A DNA stretch of 64,000 nt, taken from the NCBI GenBank assembly GCA_023653785.1, contig JAMKCH010044175.1, forward strand, positions 50,095 through 114,094. The letters run 5' to 3'. This DNA is from Ophioderma brevispina. Lineage: Eukaryota > Echinodermata > Ophiuroidea > Amphilepidida > Ophiodermatidae. A program made the translations under genes and the position numbers. Of the stretch, positions 35,781 through 45,939 are shown one piece after another; the first letter of the stretch is position 1, and the number at the start of each line of letters is the position of its first letter. The notes under the pieces are model-generated. The model saw nothing but the letters and a program-made list of their open reading frames with translations. It was not told the origin of the DNA and did not search any database.

Positions 35781-36914
35781 GAAAAATGTCTGTCGGTTGT
35801 GCTGGTGATATAGGCGTGGCATTGGGCACACAATGGTGTTGAATTTAAGTGGTACCTCACTCATCTATTCAGCACCCATTTTGGCCCCTTTCGGAGTCCC
35901 CCATGACTCCACCCAGTGGGTGGTACCCGGCAGACCCCCAATTGAGTTCATATCAGGTGATCCGCTATACACTCCCAGTGTCAGATATTGGTACCTAGTT
36001 CGTCTAACTAGATATTTCTGGGCAGATGGTCTAATAGTAACCATAGACAGAAATCCAAAGGACGGAGGGGATTATGAGCTTTCCACTTTGTGATAAGGCG
36101 AATGGTCGCCCATGTAATCAACCCCTAGATTTTAAAGTGCGTGTAAAATTAAGAATATTTTTCTGTGTATATATTCAAATCCGAAGTATTCTTGTATTTT
36201 ATCACTGAATAATATTTTCGCTATGCAAGCAATATTTTAAAGTTCAATAGGTTTCTTTAGTTTTGACCTTGCAATTCCTTTTCCTTCTATTGTATAACTT
36301 GCCTCATAGAATACAATGAAACGTGGACCTCGTACCCTTCCCAAATTTTACCTAAAGAACCCTGTCATTCCATTAACGTATTACACAAAAAAATCTCAAA
36401 TGCATGAAACATACCCCAACAAATGTGGATTTAAGTTCTGCTTAAAACATTTCAATGTTAACTGGAACTGCTAACAATCAAATGCTTTAAAAAGCAGATG
36501 TTACAAATAGTACACATGTCACACATGTCATATTCAGCAGGGAAAATCTATATTATATAGGTTATTCAATAGTCATCTCGAATTTCAATTGTGTTTTTCA
36601 TCAATCGGTTAAATCTACTGTATGCAAATTGTCGGTTTGATGGGGTGACTTTACCGATGTGCTTGAAATTTAGTTTTGTTCTCATTAAACAGCGAGTCCC
36701 TGATAATATCGTTTGCTTTATATCATGTTACGCTACGTCAGGTCTAATTGACTAGAGTGATCTGATAGCGTAACAATTAATTCGCGGAAAATTTACCTTT
36801 CAGGAGCTGAACAATAATTATCAGGGGAGGGTATTTTGTTTCCAAATAACGTGCCAAATGCTTGCCCAGTCTCTCCTATATTGACATGCCACAATAATGA
36901 TTGCAGCCCCTTGG
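35781..36914. other. Unassigned; one motif-free open frame
   Basis: The 86-aa plus frame 35833-36093 reads as a normal mixed composition (for example TPSVRYWYLVRLTRYF), but I recognise no family and see no paralogue or splice context. I leave it uncalled. Confidence 0.3.
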
Positions 36915-36917
36915 ATA

Positions 36918-37754
36918 TAGTGTGGGTTGGTGTGTATTCCCGTAGGATTTCATGCTAAAATTGATTTTGTTGCTCTTTGGGTTTCAATACTACCTAAACT
37001 GTCAGAAAATGATGGGGTGCAAATTTTCGGACTGATGCCCCCTTCCTCAAGGGGGGAAATGTTAGTACAGGGAAAAAATTTAAAATCGAGCTAAATTGTG
37101 TTTTAATGTACACTAACACGTTCGTCTCCTCATAAGGGTTACAAAAAATATATATTTGCCTAGGTTCCAACCTTTAGTTAAAGCGGTATAGCCCCGTAAT
37201 GGTTCAAGGTCACCCTGGGGGTAAATGCTCCGATGTTGTTGAAAGTGTTGTCAAATGATTCCTTGTGTCATACTGAAACAGAAAAATGCATTTTAATTGA
37301 TTTTTTGATATCACCATTGCGACATCCAGGGAAAGTTCTGGTGACCATAGACCATGTAATACAAACATAAAATAATACAAACAACTTATCATCAGTTTCA
37401 ACAAAATCTGAGCATTGGGTAAATTTTACCCCAGGATGACCTTGAACCATTATGTGGCTATAGCGCTTTAACTAAAGGTCGGAACCTAGGCAAATATATA
37501 CTTTTTCTAATCCTTATAAGGAGACGAACATGTTCATGTATATTAAAACACAATTTGACTCGATTTTAAATTTTTTCGCTGTAGTAACATTTTCCCCCTT
37601 GAGGAAGGGGGCAGCAGTCCGAAACTTTGCACCCCATCATTTTCTGACTGGCTGGTCCCTATTGAATTAAAAACAGCAAGAAAATCAACTTTAGCACCAA
37701 AATCCTACGGGAACATTATCATAGACCACTGTGTTGACATACCAACCCACACTA
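36918..37754. mobile_element. TAGT...ACTA-type hairpin element, 0.84 kb
   Basis: The arms are about 320 bp: TAGTGTGGGTTGG at 36918 and CCAACCCACACTA ending at 37754, continuing inward through CCCCCTTCCTCAAG / CTTGAGGAAGGGGG and CCTTTAGTTAAAGCG / CGCTTTAACTAAAGG. The spacer is about 175 bp. It is flanked by ATA at 36915-36917 and 37755-37757. A transcript would fold into a long hairpin. Non-coding. Confidence 0.75.
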
Positions 37755-37819
37755 ATATGGCCAAGTCACTGACGGTTGAATAATACGAATCCTTTCATGT
37801 ATGTAATCGAGGGTAGAAT

Positions 37820-38095
37820 GGTCCAAGGTAAGGTTCGAACCGGGGCCAAGGTACACTGCCGGAGTGCCCAACTCTCTTTCCTTTAGCATTGAAGCCAGAC
37901 TTTTTTTTTGGTGAGGATTTACTACTCCTCGCATGCAGCGAATCAGTTTCCCCTTCCCAGCATATGCATTCTTACTCCTTGGTCGAGGGAGGGGCAAGTA
38001 AAGTACAACACGTTACCTCCGATGGGGTTTGAACCCGCGACATTCTGATGATAAGGTCATGTGTCGATTGCTATAATTGCTGCGCCATCGTGCCT
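37820..38095 (-). repeat. Two tRNA-like SINE heads in tandem
   Basis: On the minus strand, CGGTTCGAACC at about 37832-37842 and GGGTTCAAACC at about 38026-38036 are B boxes. Upstream A-box-like strings are TGGGCACTCCGG (about 37870) and TGGCGCAGCAA (about 38077-38090). Neither folds into a complete tRNA cloverleaf by eye. The spacing of about 200 bp suggests a dimeric or two-copy SINE. Confidence 0.5.
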
Positions 38096-40049
38096 TCATT
38101 ATGAATATTAAGAACATTTGGTGCGACATATCTTAGCCATTCAATATGGCAAGAAATACAATGTGCCTTGCCAAACGTATACTGTCTCTTTCCCTTTTTT
38201 GAAGTTCCGATATTGTCTTTCTCCCAAGTGGTCGCGTTAGTAAAAATTACGTTAAGAGGACAGGAAGAGATTTCCTAAGGATTAAAAAGTCTCTAAATTT
38301 GCACCTGGTAGGTGCTATCAAGAACATTTCGAAGGCTTATTTGACAAACAAAAAAGAACCCAAATAAAATTTTGAACTTGCCTGCTGTTCTTAATCGGAC
38401 CTAGTTAGAAGCATTCATGGATTTTTTAACTTATTTTTTATTAAATAAAGACAGCGTTTTGGTTTGTTTACGTCAAATGAATTGCCAATTTATATTGGCA
38501 ATTATACATTCTACATATACAAAAAAAACGGATTTCGAAAAAAGTCGCATTTTTCTGGAAATGTACTCCTGTTCTTTAATACAACGTCGGACTTTGTATA
38601 ATCATAATGGGTGTCAAGTGGTCGGGTATTATATTTTAACGTCATTATGTTATTAATAGACTTTTTGTAACAACGTACCCGCTGGGTGCTACGAAAGATT
38701 ATTATTGCTTAGTCCCTTAAAGATTGAAGCCTGTAACCTCAAATTATACTTGCTTTGCATATTGAAGACTTAACGTATAAAGCAACAATAAGTGCAAATA
38801 TAATCCCACTCATATAGTGTGCTGAGGCGTTGTGGGTTTGACAAAGTGCACTCTAACCGCTAACTATTGTCAATCAATTAATTGGATATTTATGGATATT
38901 AAACGAATGGTTTAAATCTTCAAATTAAATTTATGTGAAATTTGAATCAATGCGAGGCGTTATTCTATACTAAAGGGACAATCAATTTTGAATTTTGCCT
39001 ATAAAGGTTTCGTGAGAAAGAGGCCCTCACTTTTTAGACAAATCCTAGCTCCAAATTAACAAATATCCAAACGAATAAGGCAACGATCTTTTCAGTATAA
39101 ATCAGAGCGGTTTTTGTATTGCATGTCCGGATGCGGATAATTAAATTAACACAGTGGTCTATGATAACCTGAAGGTTTGGCAATCGCATGAAATCATTAT
39201 CTAGTCTAAAGGTAGTCACTTTTCGTGTTATAGTAAATTTCAAAATAAGTGAGACCTCATTAAAAGTTTTAGGTCTGTCCATTCACCGTGAGAGTATATA
39301 AGGATGGAGGGAATTATTTTAATGGCCACAGGTAAAAAAGTGTATGGTACTCATACAATGTATAGTAATGCAGCTAGTAAATAAACGTTGACTTAAAACA
39401 CATTGTTTCACATCTAAGATAGCTTGGATGTTCAATTGAAGTATCATGATGAAAAACACCAGCAAATACTTCATTAAACGTTGTTATTTGAAGTTGAACA
39501 CAACTTACCTTTGACATTGCAAAATATTATTCCTTATCATACCATTGGTATAAGGAATAATATTAATGCATTCTTATATCAATACACGTACACACATAAC
39601 ACAAATAAGTTTTTATTGAGCCATTAAAATGGTCCAACCTTGTCTTAAGAGATTAGCATAAGAGGATTTGACATCCCGGCCAACCATGACATAAGTCCTA
39701 TCATTAACAGACCATTGTAGAACTGAAGGCATCAATTTCCAGTAAGCCGATTCTTTAAAGTAACTTTGTACCATGGACACAATATGTTTTGTAGTGCCAA
39801 CAATGGCCTAGTCTCCGCATGGCCGGGGATTGAACCCCATATCAATATCACCCTATGGAAATATGCAATTAGTCTCAATTAATTTGAAATCTACTATAAT
39901 AGAAAAATCGATTAGACGATTTTGACTCCAATGTTTAAGTATATTCAATGTAAGCTTCTCATTTATCTTGGTGAACATAATCGGTAATGATACGAATAAC
40001 TTACTTTTCCCAGAAACTGGTTCTCGCCATGCCTTCCTACAGCTCTTTG
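38096..40049. other. Unassigned, with a 42-bp near-perfect palindrome
   Basis: AATATTATTCCTTAT (39523-39537) pairs perfectly with ATAAGGAATAATATT (39550-39564), loop 12 bases. A minus-strand B-box-like GGGGTTCAATCCCC lies at about 39826. Short frames (38417-38656, 39034-39282) have no motif. Confidence 0.4.
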
Positions 40050-40220
40050 GCTATCACTGTGTATCTGTATGTTTTTAATACAGACAATTCTGATTTACTG
40101 ATTTTTATCATCCTGCGCCAAACATCTGGATAACGATTTGTCGTTGCTTTTTAATAACTTGTAATTAGAATCAATAGTTATACTCAGAAATGATGTAACC
40201 GGAAACAGTAGTTTTACTAG

Positions 40221-40526
40221 CACTATTAAAAATTGCTGTTGTTTAACGATAAAATACCGGAATCCTGCTGCCGGTATTCTACCGTTAAACAACAACCCTA
40301 AACATGCTAAAGATGAATTTGCCGTTATGATTGAAGAGAAGTTTTGATGTTTTGTCGATGTTTGTATGAAGAAAACACATATTTTGTGTCAAAGTCATTA
40401 AAATGTTCAAGAATCTCTTAAATACAGTAAATTTACTTTCTACGATGCACCATAATTTAAGGGTAGAATACTGGCAGCTGGGATTCCGGTATTCTACCGT
40501 TTATAACGTTATTTTTCCTAACAGTG
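40221..40526 (+). mobile_element. CACTRTTA MITE, copy 1
   Basis: Inverted termini of about 54 bp: CACTATTA... with AATACCGGAATCCTGCTGCC on the left; the right end reverse-complements to CACTGTTAGG... with AATACCGGAATCCCAGCTGCC. Position 53965 shows the locus without it (GGAAACAGTAGTTACACTATG). The left terminus is itself palindromic: TTAACGATAAAATACCGG faces CCGGTATTCTACCGTTAA. Confidence 0.7.
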
Positions 40527-40550
40527 TGCGAAAATATAAGTATTTGTACC

Positions 40551-40863
40551 TTAAAGGCGCATTTCGTGATCCAGAGCCACGTCCCCCCGACTTACCTCAA
40601 AAAGATTGAGATTTTGGTATCATTTGAACCGTTGGGATAAGTATATAGTATGCGTGTCCAATCTGACGTGCAAATTCGATCGTCTCTGGAAGAAATGCAA
40701 CGGACAGAAATTACAGTACAGTGTGGTTTGCGATACAAACATTGCTCATAACACCAAAACGCAAGATTGGAATCAACTGAAATTTTAGGAATAAGCTTTT
40801 CTCAAATACATCTAGTGAAGCATGAACAAAACAGGGTGATAGAATCACGAAATGCACCTTTAA
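40551..40863 (+). mobile_element. TTAA-flanked MITE, AAAGGCGCATTTCGTGAT type
   Basis: Left TTAAAGGCGCATTTCGTGAT; right ATCACGAAATGCACCTTTAA. TTAA lies at both edges. The homologous position near 51028 and 53997 has only CTTAAATTAACC, an empty TTAA site. Confidence 0.75.
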
Positions 40864-41162
40864 AGGTCCCAGGAATTGCAAATTGAATTGATGTGGTTTG
40901 TGTCGAGTCTATAAGGAGGGACCAAAAAGCAGTCAATATTTGGGTTGGTGATGACATCATTTGTGTTGCCATTGATTTATCAGAGAGTAATAGAAAATTC
41001 CACGTGACTGGTGTGAATCTATTCATGACACTGACTGATAATCAATAGTTTCACAAATGATGTCACTGGTAGTATATTCTTTTTTCTGACGCTGTTTATT
41101 ATAATGGAATGTCCCACAAAGATCTGGAGTAGGTTTATCATCTCATTTCCTGGTATCTTTAA
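40860..41162 (+). mobile_element. TTAA-flanked MITE, AAAGGTCCCAGGAA type
   Basis: Left TTAAAGGTCCCAGGAATTG; the right end reverse-complements to TTAAAGATACCAGGAAATG. It shares the TTAA at 40860-40863 with the preceding MITE and ends at TTAA 41159-41162. The pair together occupies one empty TTAA site. Confidence 0.7.
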
Positions 41163-42042
41163 ATTAACATGATCCTACACGTACGTGAATATTTCTTGGT
41201 GTTAATTTAGATTCAGGAGAAAATTAAACATATCAGTAAACCTCTTAACATTTTGTCTTAGAATGATTAAAACCAATTTTCTGTGTTAAAAAGTTGCGTG
41301 GGATACTAAAAATGGTGGAATGACATAGTTGTTGATGATTTTTACTGTAAAGTTGACCAAAATGTTGACTTTTTTAATTCATTGGATTCCTACATCTAAA
41401 AATGTCCACTTTTTAATACATGTCCACGACTAAAATTGAATACCTTATGACTGGAAACGTTTCAACCCAATGCAATTATACCACTCTCCTTTAATACGTA
41501 AAAATCAAAAACATTTGTTACATCCATTAGCCATTTATATTAGAAAATAATTTCAATGCGATTCCTGACATAATCGAATCAGTTTATTTACCTACTACAT
41601 GCCAATTACACGTAATGACGCATAATTATCGGTAGTAATTTTAATGATATCCCAGCGACTGCGATATTCTCTGTTCTACTGAATCGAATCTGCGCTACTC
41701 AAAAAAAATATGGAGTTCAATGAAATTTTCTTCTTGGGAAATTCTACATTAATGATTTTTGTCATATTTTCTAAACATCGCTAGGCCATAAATCAATTTT
41801 CGATGGTGTTACAATATAAGGCACAGGCCTACCGATGTCATATCGATTCTTTCTGCATTCTAGACTGTGTAAGATGCATTGGTAATGTGAAACTCTTTAA
41901 CGCTACATAATAATATCTAATATTATAAAGAGGGCGAGATGTATCAAGTTACATTCGGTTCTTAACAGTGTTATTTAGCACCTTCCCCTGCAATGGTGCA
42001 ACAGCTATAGGCCCAAATTCGAATATATTCATATATAACCGG

Positions 42043-42178
42043 TGTAGAAGTTATTATAGTCCGCCGAGTTCATAGTCCACCTACAACTTGATTCAGTTGA
42101 CTCTTCATGCAACATTAGTTTCGCGCTTTATTCCGCTGTCGTCTATGGAGCCCGGACCATGGCTCCAGGCGGACTATA
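42043..42178 (+). mobile_element. Ginger1-like MITE in alpha 1, right end lost
   Basis: CCGG at 42039-42042, then TGTAGAAGTTATTATAG. The right side stops at GGCGGACTATA without the terminal TTGCTTTCACA, followed by CAGCAGCTCAAAAG as at 56886. The same truncated insertion is present in the paralogue at 56748. Confidence 0.7.
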
Positions 42179-42466
42179 CAGCAGCTCAAAAGAGTACCAC
42201 CATTAAGAGAAATGACAATGAAATCACTCGCGCCTTGCTACCAATACCAATTAATGTATTAAACGGTTATAAAACAAAATAATGATCCAGTAGTAGTGGA
42301 ACAATATATTTGCAATCACTTAAAGTGGTAAATGTAAAGTCCATAAAAGGTTATTCTTCAATACACTATATGTTAAGTTTATTACGTTATCCAAGTCTCT
42401 CAGTAAGTTACATACACACACTGTAAAAAATATGTTGTTTAACGGTAAAATACCGGAATTCTGCTG

Positions 42467-43890
42467 TAGTATAGTCCCTGAAGAAGAAATACACATACTA
42501 CGTGAAAAAAATTGTTATTGAGCTGATTTTTCACCAGACATGCAGAATACATCATATGACAACATATCCAAAATCCCCATGAATTATCTTTGGGGAAAAA
42601 TTGTATCCAAGATGGCCGCCAAAATAGCTGACATTGCATATAATTAGCTATATCTTGGCTTCTCAAGTAGATGTGTTGATGATTTTAGTCTAAATCTAAA
42701 TTATCCATGTTTTCCTTTATGTTGAAATTCAAAATGGCCGCCATTGCATATAATTTGCTTTATCTCAACTTCAGAACAAGGAAAACGAGGGATAAAGAAA
42801 CAAACAAATAAATATATCTAAATAAATTTATATAAGCGAATAATAAAAATGACAAGAAATAATTATAAATGAATAAATATAAATAAGTGAATAAATAAAT
42901 AGATATAAATAAATAAAGAGAAATTTTGTAAAAGGACGGGTACAAAAGACGGAACCTGAATTATGTAATAGGAAGTCCTCTTGAGGTGTTTTCACACCCA
43001 AATGTTATTTCTCCCAATTTCTGGGATTCATCTTTTATCTATTTCTTTCACACTCCAGTTTCAATTTATGGTACTTGGTTGTAAAAATAGAAATATATAT
43101 AGCCTATTGTCTCTATGCCCATTTCTGTACGTATGTGTGTAGGCCTATAATTAATCATGCGTTTATGTGAACAGTATACGAAAACTGCATTATACTAAAC
43201 TTTTTAAAACCATTCTTTCGAATGGGTATTATATTGAACGGCGTACTGGTTCTCGTTGTGCAGTTTTGGCAAATTGCACTCTGATTAAGTTCAAATAACA
43301 TAACACCCAAGTCATTCTTTCGAAAAGACTAAAGATGAACTAAAATTACTACTATTTGGTAATTAGAACAATCCCTTTTCGGGATTATTGCTTTTAAACA
43401 ACCCTCCTATATATGCGACAGTTTAACCGAGCTTCCTTGCAGGAGACTGCAAAGGAAAGTATACGTGGGCAGCAAATTGGCAGCAATTTTGGTGGCCATT
43501 TTGGATTCTTGAGTTAAGGAAAACATCAATGATTTAGATTTAAACAAAAACTGAATTCTTTGAACCTCAAAACATATTCAAAAACATGAGATATAGCTAA
43601 TTATATAAAATGGCGGCCATTTTGGATTTTGGCGTAATGGAAGTAATCAGTGATTTGTACATAATAGGATTCTTTGACCCCAAAGCATATTCAAAAACAC
43701 TAAAATCATCAACATCTACTTTAAAAGCTGAGATATAGATAATTTGGCCGTCATCTTGGATACAATTTTCTCTCCAAGGGGGATTTATGGGGATTTGGGA
43801 TATGTTGTTGTATGATGCATTCTACTTATCTGGTGCAAAAATCAGCTCAATAAAAAATTTTCCGGGTCAAAACACCCAGGGACCACACTA
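42467..43890. mobile_element. TAGT...ACTA-type long-TIR element, 1.42 kb
   Basis: Termini TAGTATAGTCCCTG (42467) and CAGGGACCACACTA (43877-43890). The arms of about 330 bp share TTATTGAGCTGATTTTT, CAGAATACATC/GATGCATTCT and TTGTATCCAAGATGG. They consist of roughly 130-bp subrepeats carrying ATGGCGGCCATTTTGGATT. The target duplication is CTG (42464-42466, 43891-43893), confirmed by the empty CTGCTGCCGG at 40265-40274. No transposase. An AAATAAATA-rich stretch fills 42805-42925. Confidence 0.75.
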
Positions 43891-44104
43891 CTGCCCTATT
43901 CTATCGTTAAATAACAACAACCCTAAAGATGAATTTGCCGTTATGATTGAAGAGAAGTTTTTATGTTTTATCGATTTTTGTATGAAGAAAACACATATTT
44001 TGTGTTAAAGTCATTCAAATGCTCAATAATCTCTTAAATACAGTAAATTACGATCTTCGATGCACCATATTTTAACGGTAGAATACTGGCAGCTGGGATT
44101 CTGG

Positions 44105-44269
44105 TGAAGAAGTAATTGCAGTCCGGCGTACTCATAGTCCGGCTTCAACGGTAAAGAATAGAGCACTCGATTCAGTTGACTCTTTACGCAACATTAGTTT
44201 CACGCTTTATTCCGTTGTCGTCTATGGAGCCCGGACTGTGGGTCCCGCCGGACTATATTTGCTTTCACA
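44105..44269 (+). mobile_element. Ginger1-like MITE with empty-site support
   Basis: 165 bp ending TTGCTTTCACA. Left flank CTGG (44101-44104), right flank CCGG (44270-44273). The uninterrupted paralogue at 40486-40500 reads GGGATTCCGGTATTCT, containing one CCGG. The insertion therefore duplicated CCGG, and one copy later mutated. Confidence 0.8.
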
Positions 44270-44339
44270 CCGGTATTCTATCGTTAAAAACGTTATTTTC
44301 TCTAACAGTGCATATTTGTTTTTATTGGGGGTTGTGTAA

Positions 44340-45165
44340 TTGTTGTTATTGATCTCAATAATAGGAGGTTATAAATCATTTTGGTTATCTGTTAATTTCT
44401 GAAGTATAAACTTTGTGCCTAGGATACAATTAATTTCCTGGTTTAATATCTAGGCCCGATACACCTTACCGATCCAATTAATCAATGCAAATTACCACTG
44501 AGAAGAAATGTCTAAACAGCAGGAAAAGGCCGTGTCTGAGACTGATACAGGCGTATATAGAACAGATGATTGGTGGTGTTTGTACTTTGACCACCCACAA
44601 ATTGAGCAATGGTCTGGCTCTCAGTCTTTTAAAAGCACCAAAGTCAAATGCTCTACTTGAGGAATGAGATGGAATCAAGTTTTGTATGCATTTTAAAGGC
44701 TGACTCACAACTTTTTCCGATGATGGCCGCCGTCCAATGTTCCCATAAAACTCAATTTTTTTCATATAGATTATTATGCTCTCATTACTAATAACCGTGT
44801 GAAATAGCTAAGCTGAATCGATGTCCTTCATATAGAATATCATAACTTTTATGATCAAATCGCGCTCCCGGATTTTTATAACACACACTATCCTATGTAC
44901 TAGTACTACTTCACATAAATGGAACTACATCAAACGAAAATCCTATTCATCTCAACTTCAGAATTACGCAGGTTAGGTGACTATCTTTAATTTTTAGATT
45001 GAACTATTTTTAAGTTAGGTCGGAAGAATTTTTCTCATTGATCCCTGCGCTTTAATCAAATTATTATTTAAGATGAGCTACCTTGTAAATTTCGCAAAGA
45101 TAGTTTGAATACCATTTTGAGAGGAAAATCATTGCAAAATACATTGTTGCTTTTCTAACAAGCAA
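44340..45165 (+). repeat. Array segment beta, copy 1
   Basis: Matches 52100-52778 (ACCACTGA, GGAATGAGATGGAATCAAG, GAGCTACCTTGTAAATTT, GCTTTTCTAACAAGCAA). It contains a AAAGGCTGACTC MITE (44693 to about 45025), also present in beta 2, so that insertion predates the array duplication. Confidence 0.75.
44693..45025 (+). mobile_element. TTAA-target MITE (AAAGGCTGACTC family) in beta 1
   Basis: Starts TTAAAGGCTGACTCAC. The body has ACCGTGTGAAATAGC and GGTGACTATCTTTAA. The right inverted terminus is missing. Confidence 0.6.
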
Positions 45166-45939
45166 TAGTAGGAGGAGCAGCTAATATTGTATTCACTTAA
45201 TTTAGAGATGACAACTCAACTGTTGTAGACTAATATGAACCCAAGGAACAACTTCCTATCTGTGCCACATTTGATAGCCGGGGCGCAGGCCTGATTTGCC
45301 ACATTGAAAATTGCCGCCAAATCACTTAAATCGCTACTAGTATTCTAGGTCGCTTAGAAACCAACGAGATAATTGTGTTTTGTCAATACAATGTTTTATA
45401 TTAAGATAAAAGCAACACACAGATAATTTAAAAAATTGTATTGTAATCTTGTGTAAACTGTTTCAAATCCAAGATGCGCAGCCAAAAGGGCCATCAAACC
45501 ATTTAAAAAATCTACAAAATTGGCAAATATTGACTTTATTTGCCATAAATTAAATCCGCAGGGCAAGCGTATCAATCAAGTAATTAATATATCTCAATGA
45601 CCACAATAAAATTATATCTGACAGTTATATTTGTAATAATACTTAAATTTCAAAATGGACGCTCGATTCAAGGCTACAGAAAGTGAAAACAATAGACATT
45701 GTGCAATTAGATTAGTACCGATAACTAACTAATAATGCCATTATATTCTAACAGTGGGGGGGTATCCTCATGTGCGTACAGTACGTGTCTTAATTTTTAG
45801 CCAGACCCTCTTTGAAATCAAGGAACAAAACTAGAATGTGAACCTTAATTCTATAACGGGCATAAGAGCATGATGTTGCCAAATTCATATCACTGCAGCA
45901 TTCAGTGTAACAGAACTTAGTCAGGATGTATCAATATGT

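Larger units (their letters stand above)
40050..42350 (+). repeat. Array segment alpha, copy 1 (inflated)
   Basis: Matches alpha at 50940-52000 and at 53920-54800 plus 56621-57075 (shared GAAATGATGTAACCGGAAAC, TTTCTTGGTGTTAATTTAG, ATATCCCAGCGACTG, CATATCGATTCTTTC). Relative to them it contains a CACTATTA...AACAGTG MITE (40221-40526) and two adjoining TTAA MITEs (40551-41162). Confidence 0.8.
42419..44310 (+). mobile_element. CACTRTTA MITE, copy 2, split by two insertions
   Basis: The left end CACTGTAAAAAATATG...CTGCTG resumes at 43891 (CTGCCC...), runs through AAAGATGAATTTGCCGTTATG as in copy 1, and ends AACGTTATTTTCTCTAACAGTG. It is interrupted by the 1.4-kb element 42467-43890 and by a Ginger1-like MITE 44105-44269. 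Copy 1 supplies the uninterrupted sequence for both. Confidence 0.75.

Noticed and set aside
35833..36093. 86-aa plus-strand frame
   Set aside because: Composition looks normal, but there is no motif, no splice context and no second copy to test conservation.
42467..43890. CACTA (EnSpm) transposon
   Set aside because: A 3-bp target duplication fits, but the ends read TAGT...ACTA and not CACTA...TAGTG, and no transposase is present.
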